Part shown: piece after piece, positions 12,974 through 19,902 of the stretch
How positions within the stretch are numbered: the stretch's first letter is position 1
Layout of the letters: every line of letters begins with the position of its first letter
Origin: a virus
DNA: 29,642 nt
Direction: 5' to 3' (one strand)
IMG/VR virus record: IMGVR_UViG_3300009285_001913
Location: 1 to 29,642 of that record
Program-made: the position numbers and the translations under genes
Notes under the pieces: model-generated
Told to the model about the DNA's origin: nothing
The model's database searches: none
The model's input: only the letters and a program-made list of their open reading frames with translations

Positions 12974-14629
12974 ATGGAAGCGCGTTTCCGCCGTCTGATC
13001 GAGCTGGGCGACCGCCTGTTTTCGGCGCGCGGGTCCCTGCTCGACCTGTGGCAGGAAATCGCGGAGAACTTCTATCCCGAGCGCGCCGACTTCACGGCCA
13101 TCCGGAATCTTGGCGACGAGTTTGCCGACCATCTGGATACGTCGGCGCCGATCATAGCCCGCCGCGACCTCGGCAACGCCTTTGGCGCCATGCTCCGTCC
13201 GCCCGGCAAGGACTGGTTTCACATCCGCCTGAAGCGTCACGAGGTCGAGGACACCGCCGCGCGGCAGTGGCTTGAGATGGCCGAGCGCGTGCAGCGCAAG
13301 GTCATGTACGACCGCAATTCCGGCTTCATCCGCGCGACCAAGGAGGGCGATCACGATTTCGCCGCATTCGGGCAGGCGGTGCTGTCGTCGGAATTCGCCG
13401 TGCATCCGAATTTCGGCGCCATTCTCCTGCACCGGACATGGCACCTGCGGGACGTGGCATGGTCCGAGGACTCGTTCGGCACCGTCGATCACGTTCAGCG
13501 GAAATGGAAGCCAACGGCGCGGGAGATCGTGCGCCTGTTTCCGAAGACCGCGCATCCTACTGTCCGGCGCGCCGCCGAGCCGCAACAGGAGCCCGATCGG
13601 ACGTTCGACATCCGGCACGTCATGGTCGCCGGGTACAATCACGAAAAGAAGCTCCGCCAGCCGTGGGTGTCGCTGTTCATCGACGTGGAGAACGAGCACG
13701 CGATGGAGGAAGTAGGGTCATGGACGCCCTACTACATCATCCCGCGCTGGCAGACGGTTTCCGGGTCGCAATACGCCTATTCGCCGGCCACCGTGGCGGC
13801 CCTCGCCGATGCTCGCCTGATCCAGGCGATGACGTATACGTTGCGCGAAGCGGGCGAGGTCGCCATCAACCCGCCGATGGTCGGACGCGGCAGCGCGATC
13901 AAGGTGATCGAAGGATACGCCGGCGGATTTACCGAGATCGACGCCGATTACGATGAGCGGCTTGGCGAGGCGATCAGGCCGTTGAACAAGGGCGGCGAGC
14001 GCATGATCCCGATCGGCCTGGAAATGACCCAGGACGTTCGCGCGATGATCGCCGAGGCGTTTTTCCTGAACCGCATCACGCTGCCGTCCGCCGGCCTTGG
14101 CGGCATGTCGCCATTGGAAGTGTCGCAGCGGATCGAGGAATACATCCGCACGGCGCTGCCGCTGTTCGAGCCGATGGAGACGGACTACAACGGCGCCCTT
14201 TGCGAACAGGATTTCGAGCTGATCCTACGCAACGGCGGGTTCGGGCCGCCATCGGCCATGCCGGAATCCCTGGGCGGCCAAGAGGTCGAGTTCATGTTCG
14301 AGAGCCCGTTGCGCGAGGCGACCGACCGCATCATGGGCCAGCGGCTTCTTGAGGCCAAGAGCCTGTTGGTCGAGGCGTCTCCGCTCGACCCGATGGCGGC
14401 GCAGATGGTCGACGCCCGCGTGGCGCTGCGCGACGCGCTGCACGGCATCGGCGTCCCGGCCCGCTGGATGCGCGACGAAAACACGATGGCGCGGATCGAA
14501 CAGGCGGCGGTGCAGAAGCAACAGGCGGCGCAGATGCTACAGACGGTTTCGGCCGGGGCGCAGGTGGCCGAGCAGATTGGCATGGCGGGCCAGGCGCTGG
14601 CCCCGCGCGAGCAGGCGGTGGCGCAGTAA
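12974..14629 (+). CDS. Portal (head-to-tail connector) protein
   Basis: 551 residues, close to T7 gp8 (536). The portal dodecamer is the gate for DNA and the seat of the tail. Typical podovirus connector blocks: LLDLWQEIAENFYPERADFT (about 24-43), a GNAFGAMLRPPGKDWFHIRL segment (about 68-87), DHDFAAFGQAVLSSEF, and a long helical C-terminal half with NRITLPSAGLGGMSPLEVSQ and a Gln/Ala-rich tail. It begins directly after the previous stop (TAGATG). Scaffold and capsid genes follow at the expected distance. Confidence 0.92.
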   Translation: MEARFRRLIELGDRLFSARGSLLDLWQEIAENFYPERADFTAIRNLGDEFADHLDTSAPIIARRDLGNAFGAMLRPPGKDWFHIRLKRHEVEDTAARQWLEMAERVQRKVMYDRNSGFIRATKEGDHDFAAFGQAVLSSEFAVHPNFGAILLHRTWHLRDVAWSEDSFGTVDHVQRKWKPTAREIVRLFPKTAHPTVRRAAEPQQEPDRTFDIRHVMVAGYNHEKKLRQPWVSLFIDVENEHAMEEVGSWTPYYIIPRWQTVSGSQYAYSPATVAALADARLIQAMTYTLREAGEVAINPPMVGRGSAIKVIEGYAGGFTEIDADYDERLGEAIRPLNKGGERMIPIGLEMTQDVRAMIAEAFFLNRITLPSAGLGGMSPLEVSQRIEEYIRTALPLFEPMETDYNGALCEQDFELILRNGGFGPPSAMPESLGGQEVEFMFESPLREATDRIMGQRLLEAKSLLVEASPLDPMAAQMVDARVALRDALHGIGVPARWMRDENTMARIEQAAVQKQQAAQMLQTVSAGAQVAEQIGMAGQALAPREQAVAQ

Positions 14630-14832
14630 TGGAAAAGTGGCTTGGATACCGCGGTCTTTCATTATCCATTTCAACGTGGCCGATGGCGTACGGAAAAACA
14701 GCGTTCGTCATCTGCCTGGAATGGCGAAGGCGGCGTCATGTCGCGTTGATGACGCGATTCGACGGATGGAGGCCGGTGGCGTGCCGATGGATTGACCGCA
14801 ATCGGCAGAACGGAATGGCGCGCGCCGCATGA
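14629..14832 (+). CDS. 67-residue Trp/Arg-rich protein, unknown
   Basis: The ATG shares one base with the portal stop (TAATG) and the end overlaps the next ATG (ATGA). The protein starts MEKWLGYRGLSLSISTWPMA and has a strand-like FVICLEWRRRRHVAL segment, and is basic overall. The overlaps on both sides favour a real gene. I do not recognise it. Confidence 0.5.
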   Translation: MEKWLGYRGLSLSISTWPMAYGKTAFVICLEWRRRRHVALMTRFDGWRPVACRWIDRNRQNGMARAA

Positions 14833-15143
14833 AGCCACCCCGCATCGTCCTTCTGCCGCGCGAGTTGGCCGATCTGCACGCGATCAGGGCGCTGGCGCGA
14901 GGGGATGCGAGCGAGGAACAGCAGCGGCGCGCGCTCCGCTGCATCATCGAAGAACTTTCCGGTCTGTACCGCTTATCGTACGTGTCGGAAAGCGACCGGG
15001 ACACGAGTTTCGCCGAAGGCCGGCGCAGCGTTGGCTTTGCGATCGTCGGCATCGTCAAACTGGGCGCCGACGAGATCGGCCGCGCATACAAGACGGCGAT
15101 GGCCGATCAACCCACAGACAATCAAAGACGAAAGAGAAAGTGA
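14829..15143 (+). CDS. Small helical protein between portal and scaffold (Bbp19-like?)
   Basis: 104 residues. The core RALARGDASEEQQRRALRCI and a later DTSFAEGRRSVGFAIVGIVK match the layout of small phage proteins (Bbp19 type and relatives) that sit between portal and capsid genes in podoviruses: a short helix, an A-R-A-L-x-W/C-I-like helix, then S-x-x-D-T-x-F-x-E-G-(K/R)-R. The resemblance is from memory. Function unknown. Start overlaps the previous stop (ATGA). Confidence 0.65.
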   Translation: MKPPRIVLLPRELADLHAIRALARGDASEEQQRRALRCIIEELSGLYRLSYVSESDRDTSFAEGRRSVGFAIVGIVKLGADEIGRAYKTAMADQPTDNQRRKRK

Positions 15144-15144
15144 C

Positions 15145-15315
15145 ATGAAAAACGGCGAGATGCCGGACCATGATCCGGAATACGACCTGCGTACCATGAT
15201 CGAGGCCGCCAAGATCAAGATGGACCCGAAGCGCATGAAGGCGATGATGGGCAAGCGGGACGAAATGATGGCGGCCATGAAGGGCATGGGCGGCAAAATG
15301 AAGGGAAAGATGTGA
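15145..15315 (+). CDS. 56-residue Met/Lys-rich small protein
   Basis: Starts MKNGEMPDHDPEYDLRTMIE and ends in a Met/Lys/Gly-rich tail (AAMKGMGGKMKGKM). Thirteen of 56 residues are Met. An AAAGAGAAAG-like purine run precedes the ATG. It ends one base before the scaffold gene. The centre is likely helical. The role is unknown; a scaffold partner or a small virion peptide is possible from position. Confidence 0.6.
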   Translation: MKNGEMPDHDPEYDLRTMIEAAKIKMDPKRMKAMMGKRDEMMAAMKGMGGKMKGKM

Positions 15316-15316
15316 C

Positions 15317-16318
15317 ATGGCTGACGACGAAATCAACGCCGACGATCTGGCGCTCGTTGACGGCGGAGATTCTGCCGATGCGTCCGATGATGCCGCCGGC
15401 GCCGCTGGTGACACGACGGGGACTGCGGAGGACAAGGCCGATGTGGGAGACAAGGGCAAGACGACGACGCTTCTGAGCGACCCGGACAAAGCCGCCGCAG
15501 AGCCCGTCACGCACCCGGCCGACTGGCCAGAGGACTGGCGCGACCGCATGGCGGCGGGCGACGACAAGCTCCGTAAGCGTCTCGACCGCTTCAAGAGCCC
15601 GCTCGACGTGGCCGCGTGGGGCGTCAACGCCGAAAAGAAGTACAAACAGGGCGTGGCGCCGTCGGAATTCCCGGCCGGGGGGACGGACGACGAAAAGAAG
15701 GCATGGCGCGCCGAGCACGGCATCCCGGATGATCCCAAGGACTACCTCAAGGACATCAAGCTGGACGACGGCCTTGTGATCGGCGACCGCGACAAGCCGA
15801 TGGTCGAGGAATTCGCCGCCGCGATGCACGAGGAGAACGCCGATCCGAAGTACGTGCAGCGGTCGATCAACGCCTATTTCCGGATGCGCGACAAGATGGC
15901 GCGCGACCGCATGGACAACGACGAGCGGCAGAAGATGGACGCGCGGGACGCGCTGCGGGACGAGTTCGGCAACGAGTTTCACCGCAACCTGACGGCCGCA
16001 TACGGGCTGGTCGAGAGTGCCCCCGAGGAAGTCCGCGAGCAGTTGATGGGAGCGCGGCTGGCGGATGGTACGGCCCTCGGCAACCATGCCCCGACGCTGC
16101 GGTGGCTGACCGGCCTCGCGCTCGAAATCAACCCGGCGGCGACGGTCGCGCCCGGCTCGCGAGGCGACGGCCTTTCCGTACTCCAGGACCGCAAGACGGA
16201 AATCGAGCGGATCATGCGCGACGACCGCGACAAATACGACCGTGACCCCAAGATGCGGGCGGAGTATCGTGACCTCCTGGAGGCCGAGGAGAAGTTCGAG
16301 AGGCGGAGACGCGCATGA
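15317..16318 (+). CDS. Capsid scaffolding protein
   Basis: 333 residues. It guides assembly of the capsid shell and is then lost. The N terminus is highly acidic and disordered (Asp/Ala-rich, residues 1-60). HPADWPEDWRDRMAAGDDKL is a typical opening of the ordered part, followed by LDRFKSPLDVAAWGVNAEKK and long charged helices. A basic helical tail (EAEEKFERRRRA) is in the usual place for capsid binding. The position directly upstream of the capsid region, acidic low-complexity start and helix content support the call. It overlaps the next small gene as ATGA. Confidence 0.85.
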   Translation: MADDEINADDLALVDGGDSADASDDAAGAAGDTTGTAEDKADVGDKGKTTTLLSDPDKAAAEPVTHPADWPEDWRDRMAAGDDKLRKRLDRFKSPLDVAAWGVNAEKKYKQGVAPSEFPAGGTDDEKKAWRAEHGIPDDPKDYLKDIKLDDGLVIGDRDKPMVEEFAAAMHEENADPKYVQRSINAYFRMRDKMARDRMDNDERQKMDARDALRDEFGNEFHRNLTAAYGLVESAPEEVREQLMGARLADGTALGNHAPTLRWLTGLALEINPAATVAPGSRGDGLSVLQDRKTEIERIMRDDRDKYDRDPKMRAEYRDLLEAEEKFERRRRA

Positions 16319-16422
16319 ACATCGAGGACATCGAGGATATCGTCATTTTCGCGATTGCGGCGACGCCCGTTTTCGTCACCGTGATCTTCGGCATCGCCAT
16401 CGTCTTTGGGGTGTTCCCATGA
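16315..16422 (+). CDS. 35-residue single-pass membrane peptide
   Basis: Starts MNIEDIEDIVIFAIAATPVF and continues with VTVIFGIAIVFGVFP. Residues about 9-34 form one long hydrophobic helix after a short acidic N terminus. It overlaps the scaffold stop (ATGA) and the radical SAM start (ATGA), which strongly favours a translated gene. Possible roles (membrane peptide, holin-like or regulator) cannot be told apart; the acidic, short N terminus is not a typical holin. Confidence 0.65.
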   Translation: MNIEDIEDIVIFAIAATPVFVTVIFGIAIVFGVFP

Positions 16423-17303
16423 GGCCGATCTGGGAAAACACGGTCATTCACGTCGACGTGACCAACGCCTGCCACCTGAAATGCGCCAACTGCACGCGCC
16501 ACGTCGGCCACCATCGCAATCCGTTTTTCATGGGCCTGGACACCGTGCGGAAGGGCATCGCGTCGCTGCTCGACTTTCCCGGCCGCATCGGCATGATGGG
16601 CGGCGAGCCGACCCTGCATCCGCAATTCCGGGAGATTTGCGCGATCTACCGCGATATGATTCCCGACCGGCGCAAGCGCGAGTTCTGGACGGCGGGATGG
16701 AAGTGGGGCGAGTATCGCGCCGACATCCTCGACACCTTCGACGAGGACCGGATCAGCTACAACGACCACACGCAGCTCTCGGGCCGGCACCAGCCGCTTC
16801 TGGTGGCGATCGAGGATGTTGTCGAGGACCCTGAGATTCGCCGCATCCTGATCGACAACTGCCCGTTTCAGGCCCGGTGGTCGGCGGCGATCACGCCAAA
16901 GGGCGCGTTCTTCTGTGAGGTCGCCGCCTCGCTCGACTGGCTATTCAACGGTCCCGGCGGCTATCCGATCGAGCCCGGATGGTGGCGGAAGTCGCCGGCG
17001 CAGTTCGCCGATCAGGTTGACCGCTATTGCGGGTCTTGCTCGGGAGCCATTCCAATGGAGACGCTTTCGGACGGCCGCGGCGGTCGCGACGGCCCGACCA
17101 GGGACGTTGTTTCACGGAAGAACCTCGATCTTCTGATCGGCGCCGGCTCGCCCAAGGCACTCAAGGGTCACGTCGACGTATGGGACAAGCCTGTGGATCA
17201 AGCCTATGTCGACGCGCACATCGAAGGATGGAAGCCGCGCCAGTTCCGCGATTTCGTGGCGCACACGCCCGAGGATGTGAAGAAAGCGATTGAGGCCGCG
17301 TGA
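16419..17303 (+). CDS. Radical SAM enzyme, substrate unknown
   Basis: 294 residues. The CxxxCxxC motif is ACHLKCANCTR (C18, C22, C25), binding the 4Fe-4S cluster that cleaves SAM. GMMGGEPTLHPQF (58-70) is the SAM-binding glycine motif. Four more cysteines (C148, C166, C204, C207, in NCPFQARWSAAITPKGAFFC and YCGSC) may hold a second cluster, as in SPASM/twitch-type enzymes. A GWWRKSP block follows the GPGGYPIEPG loop. I recall similar proteins in phages and environmental bacteria, with no known substrate. The longer frame from 16242 overlaps the scaffold, so the ATG in the ATGA overlap is used. A redox enzyme between scaffold and capsid genes is unexpected. Confidence 0.85.
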   Translation: MRPIWENTVIHVDVTNACHLKCANCTRHVGHHRNPFFMGLDTVRKGIASLLDFPGRIGMMGGEPTLHPQFREICAIYRDMIPDRRKREFWTAGWKWGEYRADILDTFDEDRISYNDHTQLSGRHQPLLVAIEDVVEDPEIRRILIDNCPFQARWSAAITPKGAFFCEVAASLDWLFNGPGGYPIEPGWWRKSPAQFADQVDRYCGSCSGAIPMETLSDGRGGRDGPTRDVVSRKNLDLLIGAGSPKALKGHVDVWDKPVDQAYVDAHIEGWKPRQFRDFVAHTPEDVKKAIEAA

Positions 17304-17325
17304 TGCCGCTGCCGGCAAGAAGTGA

Positions 17326-17350
17326 GATTGTCGCCTCGATCGGGACAATC
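17326..17350. promoter_or_regulatory. Inverted repeat GATTGTC ... GACAATC
   Basis: Perfect 7-bp arms with an 11-base spacer, about ten bases upstream of the -35 candidate. It lacks a T-run, so it is a weak terminator; an operator or activator site is as likely. The GATTGT/ACAATC half-sites also occur in the inverted repeat at 2594-2614, in the opposite arrangement. Confidence 0.45.
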
Positions 17351-17360
17351 AATTTCATTG

Positions 17361-17389
17361 TTGACTTTCCTGCACCAATCCGTTAAGCA
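17361..17389 (+). promoter_or_regulatory. Sigma70-like promoter candidate for the capsid gene
   Basis: TTGACT at 17361-17366, a 17-base spacer, then TAAGCA at 17384-17389. The -35 is near consensus and the -10 is moderate. It stands in the only large gap of the window, upstream of the gene expected to be most highly expressed, with a terminator two genes later. Confidence 0.55.
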
Positions 17390-17556
17390 TTCGACCGTCC
17401 GGCCAACCCGCTTCGGCGGCGCCGGAGCCTGAACCGACCGACGCAACGCCCTGCGACGGCAACGTGACGGCCCCGCGCAAGCGGACAACCCATCCAGCCA
17501 TCAAGCAGAGAACCGGCGCGTAGGGTCCCCAACCACCCGTGTTGGAGGCCACTCGC

Positions 17557-18411
17557 ATGGCTGCAACAGCATATCAAAAGCAATACCGCCAGGAAGCCGT
17601 CATGGGCTTCGAGGACGGCTCGTCGACGCTTCGCGCGACGACCGTCACGGAGACCGTGATCAAGGGCAACGAGGCCATTTTCCTGGTGGCCGATTCGGGC
17701 AGCGCGAACGCGGTCACCCGTGGCGCCAACGGCCTGATTCCCGCCCGCGCCGACAACCTGACGCAGAACACCGCGACGCTCGCGGAATGGCACGATCTGG
17801 TCAAGAAGCCGCGCTTCAACATCTTCGCGTCCCAGGGCAACCAGAACCGGATCATGCAAAGGACGGCGATGAACGTCATCAATCGCAGGATCGACGACGA
17901 CATCATCGCCCAGCTGGACACCGCCACGAACGACACCGGCGATGCCCTCAAGGCGTCGTTGGACATGGTGGTGAAGTCGCGCACGATCCTCGGCAACAAC
18001 TTCGTCGACCTGACCGACGAGGACAACATCTTCGGCCTGATCAGCCCGGCGTTCGAGGGCTACATGATGCAGGTCAAGGAGTTTGCGTCGGCGCAGTACG
18101 TCGAGGTCAAGCCGTTTGCCGGCAAGGCGCGCCGGTTCCGCCGCTGGATGGGCGTCAACTGGCTCGTTCATTCCCGCCTTTCCGGATCCATCGGGGCCGG
18201 GTCCGACAGCACCACCGAGAAGTGCTACATGTACCATCGGGATGCCATCGGCCACGCCGCGGACGTGGACGGCATGAACACGGCCATCGGCTATGACGAG
18301 GAGCAGGACTATTCGTTCTGCCGCATGAGCGTCTTCATGGGGTCGAAGCTGCTTCAGAACGGCGGCATCGTGCAGATGAAGCACGACGGCTCCGCCTACG
18401 CCGCCGCGTAA
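17557..18411 (+). CDS. Major capsid protein
   Basis: 284 residues, starting MAATAYQKQYRQEAVMGFED. A GGAGG ribosome site lies eight bases before the ATG; the frame is open to 17539 but the site favours 17557. Position between scaffold and tail tubular genes, its own promoter candidate, and features such as TAMNVINRRIDDDIIAQLDT, FGLISPAFEGYMMQVKEFAS, RRWMGVNWLVHSRLSG and a closing GGIVQMKHDGSAYAAA fit an HK97-fold coat protein of the type in alphaproteobacterial podoviruses. The size is in the usual range (roughly 280-350). Confidence 0.88.
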   Translation: MAATAYQKQYRQEAVMGFEDGSSTLRATTVTETVIKGNEAIFLVADSGSANAVTRGANGLIPARADNLTQNTATLAEWHDLVKKPRFNIFASQGNQNRIMQRTAMNVINRRIDDDIIAQLDTATNDTGDALKASLDMVVKSRTILGNNFVDLTDEDNIFGLISPAFEGYMMQVKEFASAQYVEVKPFAGKARRFRRWMGVNWLVHSRLSGSIGAGSDSTTEKCYMYHRDAIGHAADVDGMNTAIGYDEEQDYSFCRMSVFMGSKLLQNGGIVQMKHDGSAYAAA

Positions 18412-18423
18412 GGAGGACTGACA

Positions 18424-18720
18424 ATGGCATACGCAACGACGAATCCTCCGCTGCTCGTGCAGAGCCAGCCGATCGCGGCGCAGCGGACGTTCCTCTACGT
18501 CTCGACCCACACCAGGGCCGTGGCGGTGGCGAGCACGCACATCACGAATCCGAAGGACCTCGGCATGAAGGTCGGCGATTCGGTCTACATCGGCGAGACC
18601 ACGGCCGCGAGCGCGAACGATTCGACGGACATCTCCCTGCTCTCGCATCATATGGTGCGCGAGGTCGGATCGACCTACGTCATCCTGAACGTCGGGATGC
18701 TCATTTCTTCGGCGTCGTAA
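18424..18720 (+). CDS. 98-residue capsid-associated protein (decoration or minor capsid candidate)
   Basis: Preceded by AAGGAGG overlapping the capsid stop. It starts MAYATTNPPLLVQSQPIAAQ and contains THTRAVAVASTHITNPKDLG, MKVGDSVYIGETTA and a closing STYVILNVGMLISSAS, looking like an all-beta small protein. It is the only other gene between the capsid promoter and the terminator at 18732, so it should be made in amounts similar to the capsid protein, which suggests a decoration or head-completion role. No family is recognised with confidence. Confidence 0.65.
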   Translation: MAYATTNPPLLVQSQPIAAQRTFLYVSTHTRAVAVASTHITNPKDLGMKVGDSVYIGETTAASANDSTDISLLSHHMVREVGSTYVILNVGMLISSAS

Positions 18721-18731
18721 CCTCCCCACCT

Positions 18732-18763
18732 GGGGCGGCTCCTTCGGGGGCCGCCCCCTTTTT
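18732..18763 (+). terminator. Intrinsic terminator after the capsid unit
   Basis: GGGGCGGC pairs with GCCGCCCC; the inner bases extend the stem to close on a TTCG loop (CC-TTCG-GG), and five T follow at 18759-18763. The stem is strong and GC-rich. It ends the two-gene capsid unit; downstream tail genes have no clear promoter and probably rely on read-through. Confidence 0.9.
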
Positions 18764-18778
18764 CCCAAAGGACCAATC

Positions 18779-19252
18779 ATGGCAGAGACGAACGCTGCGG
18801 TCGCCGAGACCGCGGAGAAGCCGCGCGTCAAGAAGCTGGCGGAAGGCGAGTTCAAGCTCACGGAGTCCGAGCAGATTTTCCAGACCGCCATTCCGCCCGT
18901 CGGCACGACGCGCGAAGACATGTTGAACCCAGTGTTCTGGACGCATGTCGCGAGATACATGCGGCCGATGTCGGAAATCCGCGTCATGCCCAGGGATGGG
19001 GCGTGGTACGGACTCTATCTGGTGATCTTCGCCGATCGCGTCAGCGCCCGCGTCAAGGAGCTTGGCTTCTGGCCGCTGGAAAACATCAAGCCGGAGGACG
19101 TGGATAACGGCGCGTTTTTCGTCAAGTGGATTGCCCCACCCGTGCGTTTCGGCGTGATGAGAAAGGTCGACAACACGGTGGTCAAGGACGGATTCCAGAC
19201 CAAGGAGGATGCCATCGTCTGGATGAAGCAGAACATGCGAGAGGCGAGATGA
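18779..19252 (+). CDS. 157-residue protein between capsid and tail genes
   Basis: Starts MAETNAAVAETAEKPRVKKL, with AAAGGA upstream of the ATG. A charged N terminus precedes FWTHVARYMRPMSEIRVMPR, WYGLYLVIFADRVSARVKEL, FFVKWIAPPVRFGVMRK and VVKDGFQTKEDAIVWMKQN. It is an alpha/beta protein with a KWIAP.. strand pair like those in conserved hypothetical proteins found between capsid and tail tubular A genes in podoviruses; function unknown. Confidence 0.7.
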   Translation: MAETNAAVAETAEKPRVKKLAEGEFKLTESEQIFQTAIPPVGTTREDMLNPVFWTHVARYMRPMSEIRVMPRDGAWYGLYLVIFADRVSARVKELGFWPLENIKPEDVDNGAFFVKWIAPPVRFGVMRKVDNTVVKDGFQTKEDAIVWMKQNMREAR

Positions 19253-19256
19253 GGCG

Positions 19257-19901
19257 ATGGCGACCAGCCAACTCACGCTCTACAACGGCGCGCTCCGGCT
19301 GCTAGGCCAGCCGAAGCTGTCGGCTTTGACGGACGCGGTGGAAAGCCGCCGGCTTCTGGACGACGCATGGGACGAGAACGCGCGGGACTACTGCCTAGAG
19401 GAGGGGCTTTGGAACTTCGCGATGCGAACGGTTGAGGCCGAATACGATTCCTCGGTCGATCCCGATTTCGGATTCCTCCGCGCGTTCACGAAGCCGACGG
19501 ACTGGATCAGGACGGCGGCCGTCGCATCGGACGAGTATTTCATCAACACGCTGACCGACCAGCAATTCAACGACGAGCAGGGATACCTGTTCGCGGACCT
19601 CGATACGCTCTTCTGGAAATACGTATCGAGCGATACAAGCTACGGCTACGACCTGTCGCTGTGGCCGCAAACGTTCGTGCGCTACGTCGAATCGTATCTC
19701 GCTTTCCAGATCGCGCCTCGCCTGAGCGTATCCGATTCCAAGATCGAGACGATCGGGAAAATCATGGACCGTGCGCGTCTGGACGCCAAGGCGAAGGACG
19801 CCACGAACGAGGGGGCGAAGTTTCCGCCCGAGGGAAGCTGGAACCGATCGCGGCGCGGCTGGCGCGTGCGCGACCGCGTTGGGCGCCGGCTGATCGGCTG
19901 A
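19257..19901 (+). CDS. Tail tubular protein A (T7 gp11-like)
   Basis: 214 residues (T7 gp11 has 196). The gatekeeper ring between portal and nozzle. Opening TLYNGALRLLGQPKLSALTD and then DAWDENARDYCLEEGLWNFA are the characteristic start of the family, followed by FTKPTDWIRTAA, FWKYVSSDTSYGYDL and a Arg-rich end. It is four bases after the previous stop and one base before tail tubular B, the standard pairing. Confidence 0.9.
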   Translation: MATSQLTLYNGALRLLGQPKLSALTDAVESRRLLDDAWDENARDYCLEEGLWNFAMRTVEAEYDSSVDPDFGFLRAFTKPTDWIRTAAVASDEYFINTLTDQQFNDEQGYLFADLDTLFWKYVSSDTSYGYDLSLWPQTFVRYVESYLAFQIAPRLSVSDSKIETIGKIMDRARLDAKAKDATNEGAKFPPEGSWNRSRRGWRVRDRVGRRLIG

Positions 19902-19902
19902 C

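Larger units (their letters stand above)
17304..17556 (+). promoter_or_regulatory. Gap before the capsid gene: hairpin, promoter and long leader
   Basis: This gap of about 250 bases has no gene. It holds an inverted repeat (17326-17350), a promoter candidate (17361-17389) and a GC-rich leader of roughly 165 bases. A CCAAC/GTTGG pair at 17529-17533 and 17541-17545 touches the ribosome site GGAGG (17544-17548) and could weakly mask it. It is the largest non-coding stretch in the window. Confidence 0.55.
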
